DNA of 64,000 nt from Macrocystis pyrifera (Eukaryota; Sar; Phaeophyceae; Laminariales; Laminariaceae), in NCBI GenBank assembly GCA_031763025.1, contig JASSKH010000029.1, positions 1,054,001-1,118,000 of the forward strand, written 5' to 3'. The notes beneath the pieces are model-generated. The model made no database searches, had not been told where the DNA came from, and was given only the letters and a program-made list of their open reading frames with translations. A program made the position numbers and the translations under genes. How positions within the stretch are numbered: position 1 is the first letter of the stretch; each line of letters begins with the position of its first letter. Below, in pieces: positions 33,297 to 44,582 of this stretch.

Positions 33297-34183
33297 CCGT
33301 AGCCGCGGCCGGCGTTGGAGTGGAAATACCGTAGCTCGAGTAAAAGGGTGTGGGCGGCCCCGATGAACTCGGACGAGGCACCCTCGGTGGCGGCGCGGGC
33401 CAGAACGAAGGTGATCGACGGGTCGCAGTCGGGTGTGAACAGGCGCCAGACGCGGTGTGCCGCTATCGAGACATCCGAGGCTATCGGGTCGCGTGTACTC
33501 TGCATCCAGCGGAGCTTGGCGTCCAGGAAAACCCAGTCATTGGACTCGAAACCGAACGTCTGCGGTTGCCTGTGCCCAGTGGGCATGGGGGCTGGCGAGG
33601 GTTGGGTCGGAATTGGTGCCTGGGACATTGTGGTCCCAGTTTGGTTTTGGGGAGGCTGGTGGGTGGTGGTCCTAGACATCGCGGCGGACGTAAAGGGTGG
33701 GTCCGGGTGCGGAGGGAGCGGCTGCGATTGCGTTGTGGTGGTCGCGGTCACAGCTGTAGTCTCGTAGGTGGGGCCGAAAGGGTTCGAAGAAGGAGTGGGG
33801 GATGGCGGTAGCACGAGTAGGAGCTCAGCGCTCTCTTTCGCGAGAAGGAGGAGCTGCTCGTGGTGGGCTTTGAGGGCCGCACGGCGCTCACGGAGGGCCG
33901 TGGGATCGCCTTGGTAACGCCCCGGATGGAGAGCAAGGGTGGAGGCTTCCTGTGCGGAGACCTCCGGTTTTATGGTAGGCACGGCACTGGTCGTACCTGC
34001 TCCCAGTGGAGAGGATCCCGGTGTGGTGGGGTGTAGCGTGAGGTCGCTCAGAATGGTTTCGAAGCCGGGGGTGTCGTCGTCCGTGGCGCGAGAGGCCCTT
34101 GCGGCATACCTCGCCTCGCGGGGGTTGGTGGCGTCGGGGGAGTGGGCGCCGGGCATGTTGGTGGAGGAAGCTTTCTCGGCCAT
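33149..34183 (-). CDS. N-terminal part of Gag of Ty3-NADAR
   Basis: I start it at the ATG at 34,183 (MAEKASSTNMPG). It is Pro/Thr-rich with a short structured stretch near the end (FGFESNDWVFLDAKLRWMQS, AAHRVWRLFTPDCDP). It runs out of frame at the C9 tract (G9 on the plus strand, 33,168-33,176), where the capsid frame takes over. One continuous Gag is the simplest interpretation. Confidence 0.65.
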   Translation of the reverse strand: MAEKASSTNMPGAHSPDATNPREARYAARASRATDDDTPGFETILSDLTLHPTTPGSSPLGAGTTSAVPTIKPEVSAQEASTLALHPGRYQGDPTALRERRAALKAHHEQLLLLAKESAELLLVLPPSPTPSSNPFGPTYETTAVTATTTTQSQPLPPHPDPPFTSAAMSRTTTHQPPQNQTGTTMSQAPIPTQPSPAPMPTGHRQPQTFGFESNDWVFLDAKLRWMQSTRDPIASDVSIAAHRVWRLFTPDCDPSITFVLARAATEGASSEFIGAAHTLLLELRYFHSNAGRGYGWNPTEPRPTLPTPPTTRPTTDTPPRYRPTPPRQLPRRRQRPPPHEHLA

Positions 34184-35959
34184 GTTTAGGCGGGTGGAAC
34201 GCTTGTACTGGGGCGGGAAGAGGTTTGGTGGAAGATGGCATCTAACTTGGTACGTCAAACTGGGACATTTATGTCGTCAACGCTGGAAAACGTGCACGTA
34301 AAGAGCAGCAGCAAAAAAAATAAATAAAATAAAACAAAAAAAATGGAAATAATGGCCGTTGTTTGTATCCTACAGGCTGTGGGGGTGGGGCAAAAAAGTT
34401 AGCAGAAATCTGGTCAATTTCGGCAACATGCGCCCTGTTTATATAGTAAAGGCTCCGCAGGAGGTGCATCATGCCGCTTGTTCTGTACCTCGTAGTAGTG
34501 TAGAAGCAGCGTAAGGATGGGCCAATCTGAAGAGGGGTGCACATATGTACGCTGGTCCCAAAAGAGCTATTAATACTACGTGCAACCATATAAGATTCGT
34601 CTGCGAGTATATGCGTTCCTATACGATGGATGTGCGACTCCATCACATCGAGACGGGGGGACCGACCCAATTGTGCATCGTTTGCCTACCTAAATATATG
34701 GCAGGGAACGAGGGGGGGTTCACGGGAATTTTCGCTACTACATACGTAATATTATTACTACGTACTATGGTATCACTATTCACTATTTGTACCTCGCTCG
34801 TATACCAGTCTCTGTAGGCCAGTATGTGGTTTGAAATCCAGTAACCAAAGGGCATGAAAAAAAAAATAATAAAACAATATATATGGCTCTTCTCGCTATC
34901 AGGGGCTGGGGGGGGTCGCAAGTAAGGTCAGTCAATACGTACGATATACCATTGCTCGTATCAGGAAAAAATAAATAAATAAAAATAATAATAATGGCCT
35001 CTCAAGAACTCGCAGGCGAATATTCCATGCGATGGATACCAGCGGATACAATTCGCAATGATGGTCGAGCCGTTTGTACGCTGCTCACAGATGCGTATAC
35101 TAACGATGGCGTAGTAGGTCACACCACCGGCATACATATCACGTATCAAAGAATAAGGTGTCGGTACTGCTGCGTGTTTGTCCTATCAGTACGATAGCAG
35201 CTTCTTTGTAGTTGTGGTAAGGGTCAAATCCCATACAACACGAGTATAAACCGGAAGATGCGGACAAAATGTCTGTGGGCAAGAATGTGCCAGTAGTTCC
35301 ACCTACAGTAGTACTTACTACGTGCATTCCCTGTGAAAGGGCGGGCATATCGAGGCGGAGGGGTACAAAGGAAAACGCTGCTTGGTTTGCGCGATGAGCA
35401 CGAGGTCATTTTGGGGGGTCTCCAGGTGCATTCAACCACGTGGTGTCACGTATCGTGGAGGATATCGACCTCGTCATTCCACGGCGGAGACGGGGTATAG
35501 GGAGCGGAAAAACAAACCTCGATCATACTGCTAATAGCACTGTTAACAGCACCAATCAATACTTACGAACAACAGAGCTTGTTGTACGTAGTTGCACGTG
35601 CGATTTGACGGTGCCTTATAAGAGGGGAGAAGCGTCTACTCACCTATACTGGTATACTGGGGGGGGAGAAGCGTCTACTTATGCTACTAGGCAGCTTGTT
35701 ACGCTCTACACTATAAACGCACTCAGTAACGCGGGTTCGTAAAAAAAAAAAAAGAAGAAAAAACGAAAGAAAAGAGAGAGCAAGAAGAACGAAAGAGACG
35801 AGAAACAGGGAACATAAACAAAAATAAATAAATAAAAAGTTGACTTCAAAACCAGATGCCTCCCGGATAGGGATGGCTCACATGATCGTGAGAAGATCTA
35901 GAAGAAGCGCTGCAGTCCCAAGCTTGGCCAGAACATTCGTTGGATGCGACGACGTCAGA
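34184..35959 (-). other. 5' leader of Ty3-NADAR
   Basis: About 1.8 kb lies between the 5' LTR and Gag with no credible gene. A/T-rich runs at 34,312-34,345, 34,858-34,880, 34,965-34,995 and 35,738-35,840 divide it. The sequence next to the LTR (minus strand TCTGACGTCGTCGCATCC) does not begin with TGG, so the primer is not an ordinary tRNA 3' end, or the boundary has decayed. Confidence 0.55.
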
Positions 35960-36362
35960 TGTAATGCTCTGACGGCAGCTGGAAAAGCAGTGCTTCGCTT
36001 CTTCTGTTTTAGATCTTCTTATTGATGGCGAGAGCTGAGGAGGTGCTCTGGTAGAGAAGTGAGAGGTAGGGGGGCGGGACTCGACGCCCAGATATACTCG
36101 TCCCACCCCACGCCACAAGCTCTCCTAAATTCCTCTTATCTGATGTACGCCTACAGAACTTTCCTATGGCTACCAATCGTTCTTCTGCTAATATAAGAAT
36201 ATCTCACTTCGTGGTCCTATCTGCGCTAAGGAACATTACTCTCGTCTAACGGGCTATCCGCCGGGTTAATCCATTCTTTGGATTATTCTCGTATTCGTGA
36301 GACTATAAGACTGCAACGTATTATCTACATCTATAGCCCATGAGTGCTCTACTCATATCACA
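35960..36362 (-). repeat. 5' LTR of Ty3-NADAR
   Basis: 403 bp. It begins TGTAATGCTC on the plus strand and ends ATATCACA, directly followed by the AGTAG target duplicate. Confidence 0.9.
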
Positions 36363-36860
36363 AGTAGTGCTTGGCATGTGGATGATATATAACATACAGG
36401 CTGTTGTTTAAAGGAAGGTTTGGGACAGGAGAGAAAGCAGCAGTGCCGGCAACGACAACGGTTATGGAAATGTTGTGTAGTTGCTGGGCGGCCGCGATTT
36501 TGATGTAGCCAGCATAGGAGTTTGGATGAGACATAATATGTAAATAGTCTTCCAGGATGCTGTAGTAACGAGGCGGGAGGCCCAGAATGTGGATATGTTC
36601 GCTGTTGAACCCGTTGGATATGTGTAGGAAGAAATAATCGTGATTTTGGGAAATGTGGGAAACAATTTGTTTCTTTTCGTTCGTCCTGGATGGCGACAAT
36701 CTGCTTGGCGTACTGCTTCGGAATCCCGTGAAGCCCTGGAGCAGGCGAAATGGAAGGGAGTCTTTTTGCGCTTGATGATGATGTCTCCGTCTTTGATGGC
36801 GGAGTCCGTCAGGCGGCAGTTGTAGCACTTGCCACGGACCTGGTCGAAGTAAACATATAG
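36363..36860 (-). pseudogene. OTU-like cysteine protease fragment, interrupted by Ty3-NADAR
   Basis: The minus-strand frame reads KKQIVSHISQNHDYFFLHIS, SILEDYLHIMSHPNSYAGYI, KIAAAQQLHNISITVV and YVIYHPHAKHY. This matches the second half of OTU domains, where the last His (in the H-Y motif) is catalytic. The DGNC-type Cys motif is not present, so it is partial. Just upstream, in another frame, a zinc-binding stretch reads GKCYNCRLTDSAIKDGDI ... FHFAC. OTU enzymes cleave ubiquitin chains, and they also occur inside transposons such as Helitrons, so this may be element-derived. The Ty3 lies a few codons before its stop. Confidence 0.6.
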
Positions 36861-36895
36861 GGTGCGCGGGGCGGGAGTGGCGTGCAGGGAACGGC

Positions 36896-38640
36896 GGGGG
36901 GGGGGGGGGCAGAGTTCATTATTTGTACTACTCTACAGCGGCACAACAGCAGCATGTAATCGCTTGCTATACGACGGCAGCAGCAGCAGCAGCAGAAGCA
37001 GAAGCAGCAAGTACTGTACGTAATTTCATTGACGATACAGAAATATGTAGACACACAAGTGTAGTACAGTACACACACAGATCACGTCCAGCATGATGTA
37101 CGGCAACAACGCAGCAGCACCACAAAAAAATCATTGACGGTACGGAAATATGTACACAGGCACAAGTTTGAGAGTAATAGACCAGCATGATGTACGGCAA
37201 CAACGCAGCAGCGCCACAAAACGACCAGGAAACACAATTATCCGAGTGCATACAAACATTCAGTGAATATTGCGGCAGCACTAAAAGCAGAGCAGCAGCA
37301 GCAACAGCAGCAGAAGCAGCAACGGATCGCCACAGCGTTGGCAGCAGCAGCATAGCAACGATATGAAAAGAAGGGAGAAAAAAAGTATGTACCCCGAGGC
37401 CGTCCGAAAAGAATTTTTGGTACCTCACTTTAGACCCACCTCCGCATGCTGTACGGCAACAACGCAGCAGCAGCATAGCAACAATACGAAATACGAGAAA
37501 AAGTAGTACGTACGCAAAATGCAGGAGCAAAACGACCAAAATATTTTTTTTACGTATAAAAAAAAAACCGTTTAGGTACAAAAATGGCCAACAAAAACAA
37601 TAATCCGCGTTGGCAGCAGCAGCATAGCAACGATATGAAAGTAAGGAAGAAAAAAAGTATGTACCCTGGTATGCCGCAATCGCAAAACCTACGGAATTTC
37701 ATTGACGATACCGAAATATGTACACACACAAGTGCAGCATGATGTACGGCAACAACGCAGCAGCACCACAGCAGCAGCATAGCAACGATAAATATGAAAA
37801 TAACAAAGCCAAAAACGAGAAATTGCAGTACGTACGCAAAATGCAGGAGCAAAACGACAAAAATATTTTTTCACGTATCAAAAGGAACCATTTGAGTACA
37901 AAAATGACCAAGAAAAACAGTAATCCGAGTACATACGAACATTCAGTGGATATTGCGGCAGCATTAGCAGCAGCAGCAGCAGAAGCAGCCACAGCATTAG
38001 CAGCAGCAGAAGCTGCAACGAATCGCCGCAGCGTTGGCAGCAGCGTTGGCAGCGTTGGCAGCAGCATAACAACGATAGGAAAATAAGGAAGAAAAAAAGC
38101 ACGTACTCTGGTTTGCCGCCATCGCAAAACCTACGGAATTGACGATCCGAAAATATGTACGCTTCCAGCATGATGCACGGCAACAACGCAGCAACACTAC
38201 ATACAGCAGCAGCAATTGCACAGGAGCAGCAGGTGCACAGCACGGCAGCAACGCAGCAGCACTACAGCAGCAGCGAGTGTACAGGAGAAGCAGGTGCACA
38301 GCAGCAGCAGCACTCATGGCGTGGCGCTGACAGCAGCAGCAGCAGCAGCGGCAGCCGAAAACGAGCAAAAAATGAGTACGTGGGGTCACCAAAACGTGTA
38401 AACACAGAAATTGTGTGCATGCACCGAAAATGCACCACAGTAGCAGCAGCACTCACGTCGTTCGGTGCAGCGGTGACGGCAACAGCTGAATCCTCCGTTC
38501 CTTGGTTCACGTCCCGCACACCGTTGTGCATGTGCGCGTCCGCGAGCACTGTGTGTAAGAGGAGTCGACGCAACGCACGAAGGGGAAAGAACGAGCATGG
38601 ATGAGTAAAAAAAAAAAAAAAAAAACGCTTTGACGTCGGA
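36896..38640. repeat. GCA/CAG-rich imperfect repeat array
   Basis: The block repeats units such as CATGATGTACGGCAACAACG followed by GCAGCAGC and TAGCAACGATATGAAAA. Copies lie near 37,093, 37,188, 37,446, 37,738 and 38,170. A 15-base G run opens it (36,896-36,910) and an A18 run closes it (38,609). The many Ala/Cys/Leu-rich frames are by-products. It separates two coding fragments on the minus strand and could be an expanded intron. Confidence 0.7.
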
Positions 38641-38721
38641 TTGTATGCAAAAAGGCAATTGAAAACCCCAAAAAAACGTACTGGCAACATACAGCATTCA
38701 CAATAGACGTATAACACTCAC

Positions 38722-39091
38722 CACTGTCAGCAGTCTCGAGGGAGTACGAGACAGTCCCTTCCTTGATCGGGCGAGCACAGAACTCGCAGTCGGTTGCCCT
38801 GTCAGGATGATCCCGCCACCACGCACGTGAGATCCTTGCAGGTGGCGAAGGCCACGTTTTTGCCACCAGGCGCGGAGTTCTTGACCAAGTGCTGGTCCGT
38901 GCACTGGTCGCAAACAACAGCCGGCACAAGGTCGGTCTTTGTCGTTGCCGCTCTCTTGCCAGAGAGCGAGGACCACGCGCCTCTCGACGAGGGGGAAGTG
39001 AGCTTAGGGGGCGTGGAGAAGGGAGCGGCGGGGGTTGCAGCACCAGCAGGTTCGCCACCGACAGCAGCAGCTTGGCCGCCGACATCTGCAC
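38722..39091 (-). CDS. Zinc-binding coding fragment with splice donor (gene unknown)
   Basis: On the minus strand one frame carries PAVVCDQCTDQHLVKNSAPG and AFATCKDLTC. After a single-base frame change the next frame carries DHPDRATDCEFCARPIKEGT and ends at a consensus donor GTGAGT (38,716-38,721). The paired CxxC motifs suggest a treble-clef or PARP-like zinc finger. Together with the CYNC...HFAC stretch at 36.8 kb it may be one split gene whose last exon is the OTU fragment. An ATG stands at 39,091 but in a different frame from the fingers, so the start is unsettled. Confidence 0.4.
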
Positions 39092-39530
39092 CTATCTATG
39101 CCGTTCGTCGAAGGCGAGACGCCTCTTTTAGGCGCCGTGCGAAGAGCTGTCTATTGGTTGGCAGTTTGCGGAAGAAGAAAGAAGAAAGGTTGTTTGGCTG
39201 TTTGGCTGTTTCAAAGAAGAAGGGCTGTTTGCGAAGAGCTGTCTATCAGTCGGTCTGTCTGCCAAGAGCTAGCAAGTGACAACCACCTCAAAAATCGTAA
39301 TAACAGTTGTATTTATATATATTTAATTCAGTTCTTTCCTCTTACCTCGAACCACTTATGGGGCGCTTATCATACTCCGGGCGGGTCTTTTCCCCTTTAC
39401 CACAGATTATACACACAGATGACAGGTTAACGATACATGGGGGGGGGGGGGGAGCGTGACCGTGGCTAAGACTCACATACATACATAAATATATATATAT
39501 CCTTAACCCAAAGAAGAATGCAGTAATCGC
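39092..39530. other. Spacer with a G14 run
   Basis: There is no gene. It contains a short duplicated phrase GCGAAGAGCTGTCTAT (near 39,138 and 39,230), an AT-rich stretch at about 39,310 and a 14-base G run at 39,439-39,452. The junction between the nested block and the resumed Ty3-MT leader probably lies here. Confidence 0.35.
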
Positions 39531-39532
39531 AA

Positions 39533-40165
39533 CGCTGCTCCCTCTGATTACACCACCGCTCTGGGCGCTGGGTCAGGTGACCAATGGAACTAGACGTTAT
39601 GGCCCATTGGTAGACGAATTCAGGCTATATTTGGTCTCGACCCGCATGCAAGCACACTCACTCGTTGCCCGTCTGTTCGCCTATCGCCCGTTGTACTTGT
39701 ATGCATGCCTCGTCGATCATTCACCAACGAATGCATACATGCCTTCCGACGACCAAACATATTCTCGAATTCTAACACCAGCGAATTGTAACCAAAGGAA
39801 CCACGGAGACCCCACCCTAAACCTAGAGTAGAATTCACTATTTGCAGCGCTGTTGCTCCCTGACCACACCACCGCTCTGGGTGCTGGGTAGGGGCGCCAA
39901 TGGAACTAGACGTATGGCCCGCCCGTAGACGAATTCAGGTTTTATTTGGTCTCGATCCGCATGCAAGCACACTCGTCGCTCGTCTGTTCGTCTATCGCTC
40001 GCTGTGCTTGTATGCATACCTCACCGCTTATCACATGAATGCTCGTTCACCAACGAATGCATGCATGCCTTTCGACGACCAAACATATTCTCGAATTCTA
40101 ACGCCAGCGGATTGTACGGAAAGGAACCTCGGAAACCCCACTCTTGCCGAACCCACGTTTCTTAT
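39533..40165 (+). repeat. Tandem duplication, period 316 bp
   Basis: Two head-to-tail copies share CACCACCGCTCTGGG, GACGAATTCAGG, GGTCTCGA-CCGCATGCAAGC and CGACGACCAAACATATTCTC. The second copy has an extra CACCGCTTATCACATGAATG segment, which points to separate decay. Confidence 0.85.
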
Positions 40166-40357
40166 CGAATCAATGGGAACAGCCAGACTCCCCGTCAACA
40201 TAGCACAATCAACCCCGACGATAGTACCCTCGACCATTATGCCAGAACTACCTCAACCGTTATCACACCGATTTGAAATCTGACTTCTAGCGGCTACCAG
40301 ACTCTGAAACATTCCCGCTGCCCATGCGACTCCGCCACCCCAACAACACTAAATCAT

Positions 40358-40930
40358 ATGTTTAGGCACTACAACGTCATGAACTCCAACAACTCTAACA
40401 CCAACCAAACCCGCAAGACACACAAGTTTACGTCACAGACCCCCAAGTTTTGGTGCCCGGGCCTACCGTCCCTGCGAGAGGCCTCCATCCTCGACCCAGT
40501 AATCCGCCCCTCGTACAAAGTAATAATTGCTAAATCGGTTGCCTCCGCAGACCACGCACCAGACGGAGACAATCATAGTTCCCCGGACCCAGTTATGCAA
40601 CGCGGAACGCGGACGCCAAAGAACGAGAAACCTCCGCTATGCCAACCCACGGAACGTAGGGTCACTTGGGAAGACGAAGAAAGCTCTAAGGAGGAAGCCA
40701 ACCAAGGAACCCCCGCCCCCCAAGGAGCCCCCAGGAAGAAGGAAACCAACCGAGGAACCTCCAGCAACATCACCAACCGGGGTAGACAGCAAGTTCAGTT
40801 CCAAATCACCGTGGGGGGCAACACACGTACCGAGGGGGGGACAAGGAAGACAAAACGCAGGAGGAACCACTATCCTCGGCCAAGTACCAGGTTCAGCTTC
40901 TATACATGCCCACCTTTGACACGGTTTTGA
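40358..40930 (+). CDS. Hypothetical 190-aa frame in the Ty3-MT leader
   Basis: This is an ATG-started open frame of 190 codons with Asn/Lys/Glu/Pro-rich, hydrophilic content. Examples are FWCPGLPSLREASILDPVIR near the N-terminus and a charged middle with RRVTWEDEESSKEE. It lies upstream of Gag in the same orientation. It may be a first Gag-like frame of the old element or chance. No family is recognised. Confidence 0.35.
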   Translation: MFRHYNVMNSNNSNTNQTRKTHKFTSQTPKFWCPGLPSLREASILDPVIRPSYKVIIAKSVASADHAPDGDNHSSPDPVMQRGTRTPKNEKPPLCQPTERRVTWEDEESSKEEANQGTPAPQGAPRKKETNRGTSSNITNRGRQQVQFQITVGGNTRTEGGTRKTKRRRNHYPRPSTRFSFYTCPPLTRF

Positions 40931-41017
40931 TGCATATCAGCCGGGGGGGGGATGGGGCATAAGAAAGCAAGTAAAGAGGAGCCGTCGGATGTAAGATGTT
41001 CAATCGAGGATTGAAAC

Positions 41018-41545
41018 CGGAGAGGATGTTGGGTACAGGCATATCCTTATAGTGACACTCTTATCAGGAACGGGCGGTCGCTGCGAAAGAAGGAAGCGTA
41101 GCATAGCACCAAGGAACAATAGAATCGCTACGTAGCAAGGGGAGTCGGTTCCTGTAACAAGTTATATCGTATACGAGATAGTACCAGGGCATAACAGAAC
41201 CGCTGCGTGGGAAAGGGAGTCAACTCCTCTAACAGGTTAAATTGTGGACGGGAGCCAGAAAGGACGCAGGACACGGGGTCTACCCCTTGAATGGTCTTCA
41301 CTTCAGCAAGAAAGGGTGGTCACTGCGGAAGAGGGGAGCGTTAAATAGTACTATGGAATAACAGAACCGGTACGGGACAAGGGGAGCCGGCTCTTGTAAC
41401 AGGTTGTATTGTGGACGGGAACCAGAGAGGATGCTGGACACGGGGTCCCCCTTGAATGAACTTCACTTCAGCAAGAACGAGTCGCCGCTGCGAAAGAAGG
41501 GAGCGTTAAATAAAACCAAGGGACAACCGAATCACCATGGGGCTA
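41018..41545 (+). repeat. Tandem repeats, about 160-180 bp, three or more copies
   Basis: Repeating landmarks are GGACACGGGGTC, CTTCACTTCAGCAAGAA, GTCGCTGCGAAAGAAGG, GAGCGTTAAATA and GGGGAGTCGGTTCCTGTAACAGGTT, occurring near 41,030, 41,270 and 41,430 with a partial unit at 41,181. The copies sit in the leader of the old element upstream of Gag. Confidence 0.7.
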
Positions 41546-42059
41546 CCACCAGCAACTCAAGAACACTGCGTAAAAGTCTCCAGGGAAGGCCAGGGCCACA
41601 ACATCACGTGCCGCATCCTCAACCCTTTCCGCCATACAAACGACCCACACCAACCTTGTGAAATCAAGATAAATCAAGATACATACCCGAGTAGCATTTT
41701 CGCATGGAAATACAAGGCCATAAAGAGGCCACACAGGATAGACTAAAAGACACACGCCATATGAATTGCCCTCCTGGCATACCATGCACACGCAGAGCCA
41801 CGCCGTACGGGAGAATACAAAAGGGAAACATTCCTTACAACTCTAGACAGAACCACAAGAACCAACGTGAAGGAATATCCGTAATACGCTCACGCCTCTA
41901 CGAAGCTACGACACAGTAAAACGCGCGTTAAATGAAAAGCATATGACGATAAACGAAGGAGGTCCCATAGTCTAATTACGCTATGCTCGCCTAATGCCAC
42001 TGTCCCCATCCGTCTTGGACCACAAGACAAACAGGAGCCACCAGGCCCATCCAGTACCC

Positions 42060-44492
42060 ACAGGACACAACATTAACTACAACACCCCAGCAACAGCAGC
42101 CGCTACCGCCTCAGCTGCAACAACCACTGCTACCACCTCCGCTGCAGCAGCAGCAGATACCACCCCCGCCACAGCAGCAGTAGATGCCATATCGGCCGCC
42201 GCTGCTTGACCCCCAACCCCTGCAGCAGCTGCAACCGCCGCAGCCGCGCCTCCCTCAGCCCCTGCAGCCGCAAGAACCACTGCTACCACCTCCGCTGCAG
42301 CAGCAGTAGATACCACTTCAACAATCCCTGCAGCAGCTCCATCCGATACTACCACCTCCGACGCGGCAGCAGCAGATACCACTTCCACCGCCGCCGCGTC
42401 TCCCTCAGCCCCCGCAGCAGCAACAACCGCTGCTACTACCTACGCCGCAGCAACAACAGATACTACTTGCCCCACAGCAGCAGCAGACGCCACTTCCGCC
42501 GCCGCCGCGTCTCCCTTAGCCCCTGCAGCAGCAACAACCGCTGCCACTACCTACGCCGCAGCAACAACAGATCCTACCCCAGCCACAGCAGCAGCAGATG
42601 CCACCCCCCCACCATCGCTGCTCGCCCTTCAACCCCTGCAGCAGCCAGAAACCCCGCTAACGCCCCCACCACCGCCACTCGCCCCTCAATTCTTCCAACA
42701 CAGGCGGCACCGTCGCCGCTGCCACCCATACTGCAGCAACAACAACAGCCGCAGCCACTGCCACCCGTCCCTCGACAGCCCCCGCAGCCAAGTTATGCAC
42801 CGGTCACGGACCACGCCATTCCCAGATTGCGACCCTTGAAACCCCCTCCGCAACCGACCATTCCACATACATCAGCAGCTTCAAGCTTCAGCCCTTCGAC
42901 GCATCAGGCACCCTTTCGAAGGAATCATCTCGTGCCGTCGACCGCGTGGTAGAGGAAATACCGGGTGGTAAGAACAGGGCGGGCTTCAAAGGACTCGTAT
43001 TCCCAACCCGCGACACACCGATCGGTCCCCTCCGCGACCCCGTCCTCTTCGTGGATGCCATAACCACATCTTTCGCTCGTCAAGGCTCATGGACTATGCC
43101 GCCTAACATGGCCTATGTCGGACTGCCCCCACAGCCCTCGAGGGGCACTCTTACTCCCTTGAGAGTGGCGGTGCTGAAAAATATTTTACCCCGTCGCTGC
43201 AGCACGATGCTAGCCGTCGAACGCAACAAGACGATCCTAGTGCCCTATGTGGACGGATGGCAAATCCCCAAACCGGGTCACAGCCTCACAGCTCCGGAGA
43301 TCCTGCGAACCTTCGTGAAGGAGTCAACAATCTTCGGGCAATCCGCAAGCAACGCTAAGGAAATGCTGAGGATCATGACCCTCGGCAAGGGCGAAGCTTG
43401 GCTTACCGCGGGACGCCGAATAAAAGCATACACACACGAGTCGCGAGCGTACAGTCACATGCGCCGTACCTCGGGAGGAGGCGTACTACTTCCGGACCGT
43501 TAATAGGAGCACTCTCCGAGAGCAAGGTCTTCGCTTCATGGGGATCGTAGCGGTCAAGCATGCCAGGTACTTTGAGTCGTTCCTACAAGGTTTGGAGGAC
43601 AGCATCGACCAGCTTGACGAGCTACCGCTCAACCTCGGGGATTTGCTGAGTCCTCAAACGCAAGCCCGCGGGCAGTTTGCGGAAACATACTACGACAAGT
43701 TCCTCAAGAAGGTTGCCCAACGAAGCATGGACTTCCTCGAGTCCCAAGTCCCTGAGCCGAGGATCCGTAGGAAGCCCTTCGCGTGGCCCGAAGTAACCGC
43801 CGACAAAGCCGGGGGCTCCCTGATGAAGGACATATTCGGCATAGATGGCGACAATTCCGACCGCCACCAAACCATAACAGCGACCCTCCGCAACCAAACC
43901 AAACGCAAGCGTGGGGAGCCTCGAGGGTCACGCACTGGGAGCCTCGCTAGCATCGTGGATTCTGCGGTGGAGGAATCCGTAAGGAAGTGGAGCCACGACA
44001 CCAGCAGTGAAGACGCGGGCGGGGAGTGCAGCGAAGACGAAGAGGAATGCGCCGTCTTTTCCAACAAACCGGGCTCCAAACCCGGTGAACACGGGGCTCC
44101 TTTCCGGGAGAGCAAAGGCAAGCGGCGTGCTATCCGTCGCAGCCACCTCAACTGCACACACGACCTCCGCCAACACGCTGCCATCATCACACGATCGAAG
44201 AAAAGAACCCGGACCGACTGACCCGATTCCTTCCACCCTTCCCCACCAGTGGCCCGAGCCAAACGCGGACAAATCCGAAATCAAGCGAGCCCTCAAAGAG
44301 CACCGCATTTGCTTCTACTTCGCGTACGGAATGGAGTGCCCCTACAAACCCTGCCGCTACCTACATGGCCAAGCCACCCTGCCTTTTGGTTACTACCGTG
44401 TAGTTTGCCGCAACAACCCAGCGTTGGCGGCCTTCGAGGCGATGACGGACATGCACAACGCTTACGAGGTCTCCATGCCCACCTTCGAATGA
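42060..44492 (+). pseudogene. Gag of Ty3-MT, broken by frameshifts, with CCCH finger
   Basis: A low-complexity start (42.06-42.85 kb) is built of GCAGCAGC units giving Pro/Gln/Ala runs. The folded part begins near 42,860 (FKLQPFDASGTLSKESSR) and runs through RQGSWTMPPNMAYVGLP and KEMLRIMTLGKGEAWL to a stop at 43,503. Another frame continues with RYFESFLQGLEDSIDQLDEL and an acidic segment to 44,221. The third frame ends with a CCCH finger, ICFYFAYGMECPYKPCRYLH (C-x8-C-x4-C-x3-H). At least three frame changes are needed, so this copy cannot make one Gag. Confidence 0.7.
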
Positions 44493-44582
44493 GGGTACGC
44501 CCTGGAGACGATCTCTCCGGGGAACGAGCCGAAGCCTCCACCGTGGCCAACACCGCTATCGCCCACAGACTGGTCGCCTGCC

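Larger units (their letters stand above)
22565..36362 (-). mobile_element. Young 13.8-kb Ty3/gypsy element carrying a NADAR domain (Ty3-NADAR)
   Basis: LTRs lie at 22,565-23,014 and 35,960-36,362, both TG...CA. They are near identical apart from a 47-base length difference and a few substitutions near the left end. A perfect AGTAG target duplication flanks the element (22,560-22,564 and 36,363-36,367). Minus-strand order: leader, Gag (two overlapping frames), TGA, NADAR, protease, RT, RNase H, integrase, chromodomain, Tudor-like domain, 3' non-coding. The frame changes fall mainly at homopolymers, so some may be sequencing errors in an intact polyprotein. The insertion broke an OTU-like gene. 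Confidence 0.92.

Noticed and set aside
34643..35439. Several short frames in the Ty3-NADAR leader
   Set aside because: Each is short, lies between A/T runs and has no family features; treated as non-coding leader.
37000..38600. CRISPR-like regularly spaced repeats
   Set aside because: Repeats are imperfect, unequal in spacing and made of CAG-type triplets in a eukaryotic context; not a CRISPR array.
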